64,000 bases of DNA, from positions 4,464,001 through 4,528,000 of the forward strand of contig OZ241901.1 of the NCBI GenBank assembly GCA_965202895.1. The letters are read 5' to 3'. Positions 26,035 through 36,977 of this stretch are shown in pieces (the first letter of the stretch is position 1; the number at the start of each line of letters is the position of its first letter). The notes beneath the pieces are model-generated. The model was not told the DNA's origin. It searched no databases and saw only the letters and a list, made by a program, of their open reading frames with translations. The stretch comes from JAJDXW01 sp965202895 (GTDB lineage Bacteria > Pseudomonadota > Gammaproteobacteria > HK1). Both the position numbers and the translations under genes were made by a program.

Positions 26035-26871
26035 CTAGACGACCGGCCGCACCCGTTCGGCGCCGCGGAAGAGGATGTCGCGCAGCGCCCCGCTCGCCCG
26101 CTCGTGGAACGCGACCGTCTCGGGGTCGAAATCCCGCTCCGGAACCGGCGCGAGGTGGAAGTGCCCATAGCGGTCTTCTCCGCGCACCAGAGCCGCACTG
26201 TCCCACCCGCCCGCGGTCTGCCGGGTGCGGGTCGAGACGTAGTGCATGGAGATCCCGATCCGCCGGTCGCCGGTCCGGTTGGGACCGGAGGCGTGGGCGA
26301 GCCCGACGTCGTGCAGCGATGCCTGGCCCGGCGCGAGGGCCATCGAAACCGTCTTCGATTCGTCGACGCCCACCGCGATCTCCTGCCCCCGGGTGAGCAG
26401 GTTGTCGTCGTGGTACTCGTCCCGGTGCGGCAGCACCGGATCGAGGTGGCTCCCCGGGAGCACCCGCATGCAGCCGCTCTCCTCGGTGGCCGGGGAGAGC
26501 GCCACCCAGGCGGTGACGAGCTCCGAGGTGTCGAGCCCCCAGTAGCGCACGTCCTGGTGCCACGAGACGAAGCTCGGGCTGTTCGCCTCCTTGATCCAGA
26601 AGATCGTGTTCCAGCAGAGGACGTCGGGGCCGATGAGGTCCTCGACCGCATCGAGGACCTGGGGACGGCGCATGAGATCGTCCACCCACTTGAACAGGAG
26701 GTGGGACTTGTTGCGCTGCGGCCCGTGGACGGGCCGGCCCTGCGCCGCCTCGAACCCTTCGAGGCGCGCGCGACGGTCCGCGGCCTCGCCCGCGTCGAGC
26801 ACGTCGATGGGGAAGTAGTAGCCGTCTCCACGGTACTGCTCGACGGCCCCCCGATCCAGCAGCTTCGCCAT
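26035..26871 (-). CDS. phytanoyl-CoA dioxygenase (PhyH) family oxygenase
   Basis: A 278-aa Fe(II)/2-oxoglutarate oxygenase. The HxD metal motif is in SWHQDVRYWGLD (His105, Asp107). The distal His193 is in LAHASGPNRTG, and a following Arg (GDRRIGISMHYV) is placed to bind 2-oxoglutarate. The N-terminus YRGDGYYFPIDVL and the segment GCMRVLPGSHL are typical of the family. The chosen ATG at 26871 is preceded on the minus strand by GGAGCTCCC-type purine-rich sequence. The substrate is unknown; relatives hydroxylate lipids, halogenate, or make natural products. Confidence 0.84.
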   Translation of the reverse strand: MAKLLDRGAVEQYRGDGYYFPIDVLDAGEAADRRARLEGFEAAQGRPVHGPQRNKSHLLFKWVDDLMRRPQVLDAVEDLIGPDVLCWNTIFWIKEANSPSFVSWHQDVRYWGLDTSELVTAWVALSPATEESGCMRVLPGSHLDPVLPHRDEYHDDNLLTRGQEIAVGVDESKTVSMALAPGQASLHDVGLAHASGPNRTGDRRIGISMHYVSTRTRQTAGGWDSAALVRGEDRYGHFHLAPVPERDFDPETVAFHERASGALRDILFRGAERVRPVV

Positions 26872-27326
26872 GGGAGCTCCTCGTTTCGCCGCCCGGACGG
26901 AGCCTAACATACGGTCCGCCGCCGCCCCGGCCGGCGGTCGGCGCACCGCCGGCGATCCGGGGACGGGCGTTCCGCATCGGAGCCGAAGCCCTCCCGCATC
27001 CCGGACGTATTCCCGGCGAACGGAGCGGTCCGCAAGGGCTTTCGGCGCACGAAACGCGTTCCGATCGCCTACGGATCTCGAGCCCGGGGCCTACCACGTC
27101 GTCACCGTACTGCGCTATGGTGTGCCCATGCACGACACTATCGGCAAGGACCCGTTCTTCCACCCTTAGGATGGTCGAAGGCCTGCCGCGGGAGTTCGCC
27201 GCCGGGAAGCGCCGCCGCGTGCACCCCGACCCGCCGGAGGCCGCCGACCCGCCCGGCATACGCCCCTTCCGCCACCGCCGAGGCTGCGGGCGCACCGGTT
27301 CGTAACGTCGCAGGGATGATCCGCCA
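26872..27326. other. 455-bp intergenic region, nothing recognised
   Basis: This is the divergent spacer between the PhyH operon (minus) and the first coiled-coil gene (plus). It should hold both promoters, but no convincing -35/-10 pair stands out. No repeat shared with the other spacers was found. Confidence 0.4.
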
Positions 27327-27947
27327 GTGTCCAGGCTCAGTCAGGAAACGATCGGCCTCATCGGCGTGTTCGTCGCCGTCATCGGCGTCGGGGTCGCCCT
27401 CGGCGCCCTCACCCTCACCACCACCGGCGGGATCCGCGACGAGATTCAAGCCATTCGAGACGAAGCCCGCGCCGACCGGGAAACCATGAGGGCCGAGGCG
27501 CGCGCCGACCGGGAAGCCATGAGGGCCGAGGCGCGTGCCGACCGGGAAGCATTCGAAAAACGCACCGCCGCACTCGACGTCGAGTCCGAGGAGCGCACCG
27601 CCGCGCTCGATGCCAGGTCCGAGGAACGCATGGCCAAGTTCGAGGAGCGCACCGCCGGGATCCGAGACGAGATTCAAGCCATTCGAGACGAAGCGCGAGC
27701 CGGCCGGGAAACCATGAGGGCCGAGGCGCGCGCCGACCGGGAAGCATTCGAAAAACGCACCACCGAGTCCGATGCGAAGTTCGAGAAGCGCATGGCCAGG
27801 TTCGAGGACCGGACCACTGAACGAGACGCAAGGTTCGAAGAGCACATCACCAGGTTGACCGAGCAGCAAGGCGTCCTCGGGAGCCTCGTCGAAGGGCTGC
27901 GGCAACGGCAACTGACCGCCGCCGGCCCGAACGACCCACCCGATTGA
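27327..27947 (+). CDS. membrane-anchored coiled-coil protein, paralogue 1
   Basis: A 206-aa protein of unknown function. After MSRLSQETIGLIGVFVAVIG a single membrane helix spans about residues 9-33. The rest is a long, highly charged coiled coil of Arg/Glu/Ala heptads (for example RDEARADRETMRAEARADRE), ending LTEQQGVLGSLVEGL. A segment of about 90 bp (27430-27520) is repeated inside the gene at 27658-27748, so GIRDEIQAIRDEARA occurs twice. It shares both ends with the gene at 37314-37964, and the two bracket the xdh/cys block. The start is GTG. It may be a scaffold or a signalling coiled coil; no named family recognised. Confidence 0.7.
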   Translation: MSRLSQETIGLIGVFVAVIGVGVALGALTLTTTGGIRDEIQAIRDEARADRETMRAEARADREAMRAEARADREAFEKRTAALDVESEERTAALDARSEERMAKFEERTAGIRDEIQAIRDEARAGRETMRAEARADREAFEKRTTESDAKFEKRMARFEDRTTERDARFEEHITRLTEQQGVLGSLVEGLRQRQLTAAGPNDPPD

Positions 27948-28518
27948 CACGACCTTTCCGGGTAAGGCCGCGAACGGCCGCGGGAACCGCCGGGATCATC
28001 TCCGGGCACCGGGCGACGACGCCGAGCGCGCGGGGGCAGGTCAGGCAAAGCGGAGGCGCCGGGGCGAAGGCTTCGGCCGCGGCCCTCGGGCGGAGGATCC
28101 GCCCGTCGGGGGCGGTGACGTCCCCAGGGCTCGCCTTTCCTTGCCCTCAGGGTGATTTGCGTCGTGGCGCGCGCCCCGACGCAGCGTGAAACGACCCTGG
28201 CCTTCCCCCCAAGGGGCCATCGCATTCGGGATTCCCGATGCGTCGTGATGGCCGAGCGGCCCTTGGCAGGGGTCGATTTCCGGGTGCGGAGCGCCGAAAT
28301 CGGCCCGGCGAGTCGGCTCGAAGGCCGCTTGCGGCGTCCGGCGGACGATTTTGGGCCGTGCAGACGATGTGCTCCGTCCAAATGCGATTGCCCCGTCCTT
28401 GCCCCGCCCTCCCCTTGTGTCTCCTGCTCACGGCCAGGATAATCGCCCGCGAGCCGGGCCGGCGGTTCCGGGAGCGAATGGTCTGCCAGTACATGGCGAT
28501 GATGAGGGGACGGCGGGA
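27948..28518. other. 571-bp intergenic region before uraH
   Basis: No gene recognised. An imperfect hairpin lies near 28209-28232 (CGCATTCGGGA / TCCCGATGCG with a 1-nt bulge). Promoters for the purine genes should be here, but none is clear. The sequence around 28375-28450 is slightly AT-richer than its surroundings. Confidence 0.4.
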
Positions 28519-28890
28519 ATGGGCCGGCTGACCACCCATGTGCTGGACACGATGGCGGGCGCGCCGGCGGCCGGCCTCGCCATCGAGCTCTGGGCGGTCC
28601 CGGGGCCCGATGAGGGGCCGGACGGGGACGCGCGGCGGCTCGCGGCGGCGGTCACCAACCCCGACGGGCGCACCGCCGAACCCCTCGTCGAGGGCGAAGC
28701 CTTCGCCGCCGGGCGCTACGAGCTTCGCTTCCACGCCGGCGAATACCTGCGGGCGCGCCACCGCATCGAGGCGGACCCCCTCTTCCTCGACGAGGTTCCG
28801 ATCCGCTTCGGCGTCGCCGACCCCGCGCAGCACTACCACGTTCCGCTGCTGCTCTCGGCATACGGGTACTCGACCTACCGGGGAAGCTGA
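28519..28890 (+). CDS. uraH: 5-hydroxyisourate hydrolase
   Basis: Transthyretin-related protein of 123 aa that hydrolyses 5-hydroxyisourate, the product of urate oxidation, to OHCU. Family marks are the N-terminal LTTHVLDTMAGAPAAGLAI with active-site His, a central TNPDGRTAEPL with conserved Arg, HYHVPLLLSAYGYSTYRGS at the end, and the diagnostic C-terminal YRGS. It lies 3 bp before xdhA and is probably co-transcribed with it. Urate oxidase and OHCU decarboxylase are not in the window. Confidence 0.95.
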   Translation: MGRLTTHVLDTMAGAPAAGLAIELWAVPGPDEGPDGDARRLAAAVTNPDGRTAEPLVEGEAFAAGRYELRFHAGEYLRARHRIEADPLFLDEVPIRFGVADPAQHYHVPLLLSAYGYSTYRGS

Positions 28891-28893
28891 GCC

Positions 28894-30372
<1,479 letters not shown>

Positions 30373-30413
30373 TCGGTCTCGACGCCGGCCGCCCCCCGCG
30401 AGAGCCCCACGCC

Positions 30414-31463
30414 GTGTCCGCCCCGCCATCCGAGCCACCGCCCCGGCCAGCGAGCGGATCCGGGACGGACGCCGGAGCGGAGGCAGCCACGGAATCCGGG
30501 GCTTGCGCCGCGGCCGGCGCCGGGACCGCGGGCGCCGGAGGAGCTTCGCCGCCGGCTGCCTCCCCTCCCCTGCCCCATCTTCGCCGGCTCGAAGCGGAGT
30601 CGATCCATATCATGCGCGAGGTCGTGTCCGAGCTTCGCCGCCCGGTGATGCTCTACTCGATCGGGAAGGACTCGTCGGTCATGCTGCACCTTGCGCGCAA
30701 GGCCTTCTACCCGTCGGCGCCGCCGTTCCCGCTGCTGCACGTCGACACGACCTGGAAGTTCCCGGAGATGTACGAGTTCCGGGACCGCATGGCCGAGGAG
30801 TACGGCATGGAGCTGCTGGTCCACGTCAACCCCGAGGGCGTGGAGAGAGGGATCGGGCCGTTCAGCCACGGATCGGCCCTCCACACCGACGTCATGAAGA
30901 CCCAGGCGCTCCGCCAGGCGCTCGACGGGTTCGGCTTCGATGCCGCGTTCGGCGGGGCGCGGCGAGACGAGGATCCCTCGCGCGCCAAGGAGCGGGTCTT
31001 CTCGTTCCGCTCCGCCACCCATCGCTGGGAACCCCGGCATCAGCGCCCCGAGCTCTGGCGGCTCTACAACCCCCGGATCAACCGGGGCGAGTCGATCCGC
31101 GTGTTTCCGCTGTCCGACTGGACCGAGCTCGACGTCTGGCACTACATCCACCAGGAAGGGATCCCGGTCGTCCCCCTCTATTTCGCGGCCCCGCGTCCGG
31201 TGGTCGAACGCGACGGCCTCCTCATCATGAGGGTCGACGACCGCATGACCCTCGCAGAGGGGGAAACGGTGGAGACGCGGACGGTACGGTTCCGGACGCT
31301 CGGCTGCTATCCCCTGACCGGAGCGGTGGAGTCGGAGGCGGGAGACCTGCCCGCCGTCATCCGGGAGCTGCGGCTCGCCCGATCCTCGGAACGGCAGGGC
31401 CGGGCGATCGACCACGACCAGTCCGGTTCGATGGAGAGGAAGAAGCGGGAGGGTTACTTCTGA
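30414..31463 (+). CDS. cysD: sulfate adenylyltransferase subunit 2
   Basis: Catalytic ATP-sulfurylase subunit of the PP-loop (PAPS-reductase-like) fold that makes adenylylsulfate from ATP and sulfate. It has YSIGKDSSVMLHLARKAF (pyrophosphate-binding loop), HVDTTWKFPEMYEFRD, FGGARRDEDPSRAKERVFSF and WTELDVWHYIHQEGIPVVPL. It ends with IDHDQSGSMERKKREGYF, the standard CysD C-terminus. The 349 aa include an N-terminal Ala/Gly/Ser-rich extension of about 50 residues before PHLRRLEAESIHI, where normal CysD starts. The GTG start is therefore uncertain. It is 37 bp from cysNC. Confidence 0.95.
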   Translation: MSAPPSEPPPRPASGSGTDAGAEAATESGACAAAGAGTAGAGGASPPAASPPLPHLRRLEAESIHIMREVVSELRRPVMLYSIGKDSSVMLHLARKAFYPSAPPFPLLHVDTTWKFPEMYEFRDRMAEEYGMELLVHVNPEGVERGIGPFSHGSALHTDVMKTQALRQALDGFGFDAAFGGARRDEDPSRAKERVFSFRSATHRWEPRHQRPELWRLYNPRINRGESIRVFPLSDWTELDVWHYIHQEGIPVVPLYFAAPRPVVERDGLLIMRVDDRMTLAEGETVETRTVRFRTLGCYPLTGAVESEAGDLPAVIRELRLARSSERQGRAIDHDQSGSMERKKREGYF

Positions 31464-31500
31464 TGGGGCCCCGGCGGGAGGGGACGGGAGGGAGCGCCCG

Positions 31501-33435
31501 ATGACGCACGGGGCGCCGGATACGGGCGGGGACGGCGCCCTCCCCGCCCCCGCAGCCGAGGCCAGGGCCGAGGCTGCGGCCGAGGCCGGGGAAGAACGGA
31601 AGGACCTGCTCCGGTTCGTCGCGTGCGGCAGCGTGGACGACGGCAAGTCGACGCTCATCGGCCGGCTGCTCCACGACTCGGGCCTCGTCCCGGACGACCG
31701 GCTCGCGGCCGCGGCCGCGGACAGCCGGAAGCTCGGCGCCCGGGACAGGGGGCTCGACCTCTCGCTCCTGCTGGACGGCCTGCAGGCCGAACGCGAGCAG
31801 CGCATCACCATCGACGTCGCCTACCTTTCCTTCGCGACCGGGCGGCGCCGGTTCATCGTGGCCGACGCGCCCGGTCACGAGCAGTACACCCGGAACATGG
31901 CGACCGGCGCCTCGACCTCGGACGCCGCCGTCGTCCTCGTCGACGCCCGCCGCGGGATTGCGGCCCAGACGCGCCGCCACACCTTCATCGTCTCCCTGCT
32001 CGGGATCCGCCGTGTGATCCTCGCGGTCAACAAGATGGACCTCGCGGGCTGGGACCGGGTACGCTTCGAGACGATCGCCGAGGCCTACCGGGACTTCGCC
32101 GGCCGGCTCGGGATCGTCGACGTGGACTGCATCCCGGTCTCGGCCCTGACCGGCGCCAACGTCCTCGCCCCGAGCGGCGAGATGCCCTGGTACCGGGGAC
32201 CGGTCCTGCTGGAGCGGCTGGAGACGATCGAGGTCTCGTCCGGCCTCGCTGCGGGCGCCTTTCGCATGCCGGTCCAGTGGGTAAACCGTCCCGACCCGGA
32301 CTTCCGCGGCTTGGCGGGCGCCATCGCGTCGGGGACGGTCCGGCCGGGCGACCGGTTGCGGGCGTGTCCTTCGGGGCGCGAATCCACCGTGGAGCGGATC
32401 GTCACCCATGACGGGGACCTCGACGCGGCGGCGGCCGGCCAGTCGGTGACCCTCGTGCTGGCGGACGAGATCGACGTGGCCCGCGGCGACCTCCTGGCCG
32501 GGGCGGAGAGGGCGCCGGCCGCGTCCGACCAGCTCTCCGCGCACCTTCTCTGGATGTGCGAGGACCCGCTGTTGCCGCAGCGCGAGTACCTGGTGAAGAT
32601 CGGGACCAGGCTCACGGCGGCCCGGGTGACCTCCCTGCGGCACCGGGTCGACACCGGCACCCTCGCGCGGACCGCCGCGAAGACCCTCGCCCTGAACGAG
32701 GTCGGCTACTGTCACTTCGCACTCGCGGAGGCGGTGCCCTTCGACCCCTACCGCGAGGTGCGCGAGACCGGCGGGTTCATCCTGATCGACCGGTTCACGA
32801 ACGCCACCGTCGGGGCCGGCATGATCGACTTCGGCCTGCGCCGCGCCGACAACCTCTTCCCGCAGAGCATCGAGATCGGCAAGGCGGAGCGCGCTCGCCG
32901 GATGGGCCAGCGGCCGTGCGTCCTGTGGTTCACCGGCTTGCCCGGCTCCGGCAAGTCGACGATCGCGAACCAGATCGAGAGGAGGCTCGCCGCGTTCGGC
33001 CGGCACAGCTACCTGCTCGACGGGGACAACGTGCGCCTCGGGCTCAACCGCGACCTCGGCTTCACCGATGCGGACCGGGTGGAGAACGTCCGCCGGACCG
33101 CCGAGGTCGCGAAGCTCTTCGTGGACGCGGGCCTCATCGTGCTCGTATCGTTCATCTCACCCTTTCGCGACGAGCGCCGGATGGCCCGCGCGCTGGTCGA
33201 GGAGGGCGAGTTCGTGGAGATCTTCATCGACACCCCGCTCGAGGAATGCGAACGGCGCGATCCCAAGGGGCTCTACCGAAAGGCCCGGTCCGGCGAGCTC
33301 CGGAACTTCACCGGGATCGACTCCGCCTACGAGCCGCCCGAGGCTCCGGAGCTCGTGCTGAAGACGGTGGAGCGCTCGGTGGACGAGGCCGCGGGCGAGG
33401 TGATCGCCTGGCTGCGGGAGGGCGGCTACCTGTGA
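31501..33435 (+). CDS. cysNC: bifunctional sulfate adenylyltransferase subunit 1 / APS kinase
   Basis: A 644-aa fusion. The N-terminal GTPase CysN half (about 1-465) is EF-Tu-like: P-loop GSVDDGKST (residues 43-51), DAPGHEQYTRNM (G3), NKMDLAGWD (G4), then the two beta-barrel domains. The C-terminal CysC half begins near residue 470 with P-loop GLPGSGKST (479-487), LDGDNVRLGLNRDLGF and LVSFISPFRDERRMAR, and ends WLREGGYL. CysN couples GTP hydrolysis to APS synthesis, and CysC phosphorylates APS to PAPS. It is co-transcribed with cysD. A strong hairpin follows the stop. Confidence 0.96.
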   Translation: MTHGAPDTGGDGALPAPAAEARAEAAAEAGEERKDLLRFVACGSVDDGKSTLIGRLLHDSGLVPDDRLAAAAADSRKLGARDRGLDLSLLLDGLQAEREQRITIDVAYLSFATGRRRFIVADAPGHEQYTRNMATGASTSDAAVVLVDARRGIAAQTRRHTFIVSLLGIRRVILAVNKMDLAGWDRVRFETIAEAYRDFAGRLGIVDVDCIPVSALTGANVLAPSGEMPWYRGPVLLERLETIEVSSGLAAGAFRMPVQWVNRPDPDFRGLAGAIASGTVRPGDRLRACPSGRESTVERIVTHDGDLDAAAAGQSVTLVLADEIDVARGDLLAGAERAPAASDQLSAHLLWMCEDPLLPQREYLVKIGTRLTAARVTSLRHRVDTGTLARTAAKTLALNEVGYCHFALAEAVPFDPYREVRETGGFILIDRFTNATVGAGMIDFGLRRADNLFPQSIEIGKAERARRMGQRPCVLWFTGLPGSGKSTIANQIERRLAAFGRHSYLLDGDNVRLGLNRDLGFTDADRVENVRRTAEVAKLFVDAGLIVLVSFISPFRDERRMARALVEEGEFVEIFIDTPLEECERRDPKGLYRKARSGELRNFTGIDSAYEPPEAPELVLKTVERSVDEAAGEVIAWLREGGYL

Positions 33436-33515
33436 CGACGATGCCGGCGGCGGGGCGGACGGCGGCGGCGACGGGACGGACCGCGCCGCGCCGACGCACG
33501 GGCGCCGGGGCGTTC

Positions 33516-33552
33516 GCGCGCTCGTCCGGCGGGATCGCGCGGACGAGCGCGC
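33516..33552. terminator. 13-bp hairpin between cysNC and xdhB
   Basis: GCGCGCTCGTCCG (33516-33528) and CGGACGAGCGCGC (33540-33552) are perfectly complementary around an 11-nt loop, 80 bp after the cysNC stop and 24 bp before the xdhB ATG. There is no T-tract. It could be a GC-type terminator, an attenuator or an mRNA processing/stability element separating cysDNC from xdhBC. Confidence 0.5.
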
Positions 33553-33576
33553 GGGATCGGGGGTAGCATCCCGCCG

Positions 33577-35922
33577 ATGAAGCCGAGCGCCCCGATCACC
33601 AACGCCACGATCACGGACCGGCCGGGACTCGCTCCGGGCGCGAGCGTCGGCCTCGCCCTCGCCCACGACAGCGCCGCCCGCCACGTGCAGGGGTCCGCCG
33701 CCTACGTCGACGACCTCCCGGAGCCGGCGGGCACCCTGCACGTCGCCCCCGGCTCCGCCGGCGCGGCGCGCGGCCCGATCCGCGCGATGGACCTCGACGC
33801 GGTGCGCGCCTCCCCGGGGGTGGCGGCGGTCCTGACCGCCGCGGACGTTCCGGGCGAGAACGATTGCAGCCCCGCCTTCGGCGACGACCCGATCCTCGCC
33901 TCGGGCGAGATCCTCTTCCACGGGCAGGTGGTCTTCGCGGTCGTCGCGGAGACCCGGGACGCGGCCCGCCGGGCCGCACGCCGCGCCCGCATCGAGGTCG
34001 CGGCGCGCCCGCCGCGCGTCAACGTGGACGATGGCCTCGCCGACGGCGCGGAGGTGCTGCCTCCCCATGAACTCCGGCGCGGAGAGCCCCGGGCCGCGAT
34101 CGCCGCCGCCCCTCACCGGATCGAGGGCCGGGTGCGCATCGGCGGCCAGGAACACTTCTACCTCGAAGGACAGGCCGCGCTCGCGGTCCCCGGCGAGGAC
34201 GACGAGATGCGGGTCCACTCTTCCACCCAGCACCCCTCCGAGGTCCAGCACCTCGTCGCCCGCATGCTCGGCGCACCCGATGCCGCGGTGGTATGCGAAT
34301 GCCGGCGGATGGGCGGGGCGTTCGGCGGCAAGGAGTCCCAGGCGGCGCAGTGGGCCTGCCTCGCCGCCCTCGCCGCGCGCGTCACCGGCCGCCCGGCCAA
34401 GGTCCGGCTCGACCGCGACGACGACATGGTGATGACCGGCAAACGCCACGACTTCCGGGTGGACTGGCGCTGCGGATTCGACGGCGACGGGGTGCTCGCG
34501 GGGGTCGAGGCCGACCTCGACGCGCGCTGCGGGTGCTCCGCCGACCTCTCGCTCGGGGTGAACGACCGGGCCATGCTCCACGCGGACAACGCCTACCACT
34601 ACCCGGCGGCGCGGGTCCGCTCCCGGCGCGTGCGCACGGACACCGTATCGAACACCGCGTTCCGCGGGTTCGGCGGGCCCCAGGGGATGCTCGTCGCCGA
34701 GCGGATGATGGACGCGGCCGCGATCACCCTCGGCCTCGACCCGCTGCTCGTGCGAAAGCGCAACTTCTACGGCCCGGGCCGGGACGAGACCCCGTACGGA
34801 ATGCGGGTCGGCGAGCACACGGTTCCGCGCCTCGTCCGCGAGCTCGAACGCACCAGCGGCTACGCGGCCCGGCGCCGGGCGGCCGCGCGGTTCAACGCGC
34901 GGGGAGGAACGCTCCGCAAGGGGATTGCCCTCACCCCCGTCAAGTTCGGGATCTCCTTCACCCTCCGCCAGCTCAACCAGGCCGGCGCCCTGGTGCACGT
35001 GTTCACCGACGGGTCGGTGCAGGTGAACCACGGCGGCACGGAGATGGGCCAGGGCCTCTACGTCAAGGTCGCGCAGGTGGTGGCGGAGGAGCTCGGGATC
35101 GGGGTCGATCGGGTGCGGATCACCGCTACCCGCACCGACAAGGTGCCGAACGCCCCGCCGACCGCCGCTTCCTCGGGCTCGGACCTCAACGGCATGGCGG
35201 CGCGCCGGGCCGCGCGCACCATCCGCCGGCGCCTCGCGGGGCTCGCCGCGCGGCTGTTCCAGGTCGGCGAGGCCGAGGTCGCCTTCGGAAGCGGCGAGGT
35301 GCGGGTCGGCGCGGAGACGATCTCCTTCGGGGAGCTGGCCCGGCTCGCGTTCACCGAACGGATCTCGCTCTCGTCCACCGGCTACTATGCGACCCCGAAG
35401 ATCTCGTGGGACCGCGATACCGGGACCGGCCGCCCGTTCCTCTACTTCGCCGGCGGCGCCGCGTGCTCGGAGGTCACGGTGGATACCGAGACCGGCGAGC
35501 TGCGGGTCGAGCGGGTGGACGTCCTCCACGACGCGGGGCGTTCGCTGAACCCGGCCGTCGACCTGGGGCAGATCGAGGGCGGGTTCGTGCAGGGAATGGG
35601 GTGGCTCACGACCGAGGAGCTCGTCTTCGACGGGGACGGACGCCTGCTCACCCACGCGCCCTCGACCTACAAGATCCCCACCTGCTCGGACGTGCCGGCC
35701 GACTTCCGGGTGGCCCTGTTCGAGCCCGGACGCAACCGCGAGCCGACCATCCACCGTTCGAAGGCGGTCGGGGAGCCGCCGCTGATGCTCGCGCTCTCGG
35801 TGTTCTCCGCCATCGTCCACGCGCTCGCGAGCCTCTCCCCGGGGCGGATGCCGCCCCTCGACGCCCCGGCGACCCCGGAGGCGATCCTGCGCGCCGCGGA
35901 CGCGATGCGGGCGGGGGCCTGA
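33577..35922 (+). CDS. xdhB: xanthine dehydrogenase large (molybdopterin) subunit
   Basis: A 781-aa molybdenum-cofactor subunit that oxidises hypoxanthine and xanthine to urate. Visible signatures are GGQEHFYLEGQ, CRRMGGAFGGKESQ, the substrate-site AFRGFGGPQG, NHGGTEMGQGLYVKVAQV, GSDLNGMAA, and RSKAVGEPPLMLALSV. The Glu of that last motif (residue 733) corresponds to the catalytic Glu730 of Rhodobacter XDH. The ATG at 33577 gives the usual N-terminus before HDSAARHVQGSAAYVDDLPE. It is followed by xdhC, 26 bp downstream. Confidence 0.96.
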   Translation: MKPSAPITNATITDRPGLAPGASVGLALAHDSAARHVQGSAAYVDDLPEPAGTLHVAPGSAGAARGPIRAMDLDAVRASPGVAAVLTAADVPGENDCSPAFGDDPILASGEILFHGQVVFAVVAETRDAARRAARRARIEVAARPPRVNVDDGLADGAEVLPPHELRRGEPRAAIAAAPHRIEGRVRIGGQEHFYLEGQAALAVPGEDDEMRVHSSTQHPSEVQHLVARMLGAPDAAVVCECRRMGGAFGGKESQAAQWACLAALAARVTGRPAKVRLDRDDDMVMTGKRHDFRVDWRCGFDGDGVLAGVEADLDARCGCSADLSLGVNDRAMLHADNAYHYPAARVRSRRVRTDTVSNTAFRGFGGPQGMLVAERMMDAAAITLGLDPLLVRKRNFYGPGRDETPYGMRVGEHTVPRLVRELERTSGYAARRRAAARFNARGGTLRKGIALTPVKFGISFTLRQLNQAGALVHVFTDGSVQVNHGGTEMGQGLYVKVAQVVAEELGIGVDRVRITATRTDKVPNAPPTAASSGSDLNGMAARRAARTIRRRLAGLAARLFQVGEAEVAFGSGEVRVGAETISFGELARLAFTERISLSSTGYYATPKISWDRDTGTGRPFLYFAGGAACSEVTVDTETGELRVERVDVLHDAGRSLNPAVDLGQIEGGFVQGMGWLTTEELVFDGDGRLLTHAPSTYKIPTCSDVPADFRVALFEPGRNREPTIHRSKAVGEPPLMLALSVFSAIVHALASLSPGRMPPLDAPATPEAILRAADAMRAGA

Positions 35923-35948
35923 AGGGGCGCGCGCGGAGGTCCCGAGCG

Positions 35949-36977
35949 GTGCGGGTGTGGTCGACGGTCGCCGGGATGCTCGCCGCGCAGGGTTCGTGTG
36001 CGCTCGTCACGGTCGCGGCCGTTCGCGGGTCCGCGCCGCGCGAGGCGGGCGCCCGCATGGTGGTCGGGCCGGACGGCGGGTTCCAGGGAACGGTCGGCGG
36101 CGGCGAGCTCGAGTGGCGCGCGCTCGGGGCCGCCCGCGACGCGCTGTCGCGCGATACCCCGGCCGCGGCCCTCGGCCGCTTCGCGCTCGGGCCCGACCTC
36201 GGCCAGTGCTGCGGCGGGAGTGTGCGGCTGCTGACCGAGGTGTTCGATCGCGGCCGTCTCGGCGAAGTCCGCGCCCTCGCCGCGCGCGAGGCGGCCGGTC
36301 CGTTCTCGACCCGCGGAAGGATCGGCCCGCGGTCGGTCGAACGAACCGTCGATGACGGCGCTCTGCCGGAAGCGCCCGGCCCCGCGGAGGCCCGCCCCCC
36401 CGCCGCGGCTCGTACCGCCCGGGGCGCGGCCGGCGGCACCGCCGCGCGGGGCGCTCTCGAGGGCCTTCCGGTCGAGCTCGGGAGCGACGGCGTCATCGTC
36501 GAGCGCTTTCGCGCCCTCCGGCATCCGGTCTGGCTGTTCGGCGCGGGGCACGTCGGCCGGGCGCTCATGCTCGCCCTCGCCCCCCTCCCTTTCGAGGTGA
36601 CCTGGATCGACGAACGCGACGGGGTGTTCCCCGCCGCGGTTCCCGCCAACGTGCAGGCCTTGCGAAGCGCCGACGCGGCGGCCGAGGTCGCCCGCGCGCC
36701 CGCGGACACGAGCATCGTGGTGATGACCCACCACCATCCCCTCGATCTCGCCATCGTCCACGCCGCGCTCGCGGCCGACCGGTTCGGCTACGTGGGGCTC
36801 ATCGGATCGGCCAGCAAGCGGGCCCGGTTCCGGCGCAGGCTCCTCGAGGCCGGCATCGCGGAGGACCGCATCGCGGAGCTCGTATGTCCCATCGGCATGC
36901 CCGCGATCCGCTCGAAGCATCCGGCGGCCATCGCGGCCGGCATCGCCGCCCAGCTTCTGGAGCGGGCCGGGCCGTAA
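35949..36977 (+). CDS. xdhC: XdhC, xanthine dehydrogenase maturation factor
   Basis: A 342-aa XdhC. This protein binds molybdenum cofactor, promotes its sulfuration and delivers it to XdhB. The N-terminal XdhC_CoxI domain shows VTVAAVRGSAPREAGARMVV, FQGTVGGGELEW and LGQCCGGSVRLL. The C-terminal Rossmann domain has WLFGAGHVGRALMLAL, VVMTHHHPLDLAIVHAAL, YVGLIGSASKRARF and CPIGMPAIRSKHPAAIAAGI. A Gly/Ala/Pro-rich linker separates the domains. The GTG at 35949 is chosen because homology starts there. Guanine deaminase, often next in such operons, is absent. Confidence 0.94.
   Translation: MRVWSTVAGMLAAQGSCALVTVAAVRGSAPREAGARMVVGPDGGFQGTVGGGELEWRALGAARDALSRDTPAAALGRFALGPDLGQCCGGSVRLLTEVFDRGRLGEVRALAAREAAGPFSTRGRIGPRSVERTVDDGALPEAPGPAEARPPAAARTARGAAGGTAARGALEGLPVELGSDGVIVERFRALRHPVWLFGAGHVGRALMLALAPLPFEVTWIDERDGVFPAAVPANVQALRSADAAAEVARAPADTSIVVMTHHHPLDLAIVHAALAADRFGYVGLIGSASKRARFRRRLLEAGIAEDRIAELVCPIGMPAIRSKHPAAIAAGIAAQLLERAGP

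Noticed and set aside
26872..27326. A promoter pair in the divergent PhyH/coiled-coil spacer
   Set aside because: No -35/-10 combination with acceptable match and spacing could be identified by eye.
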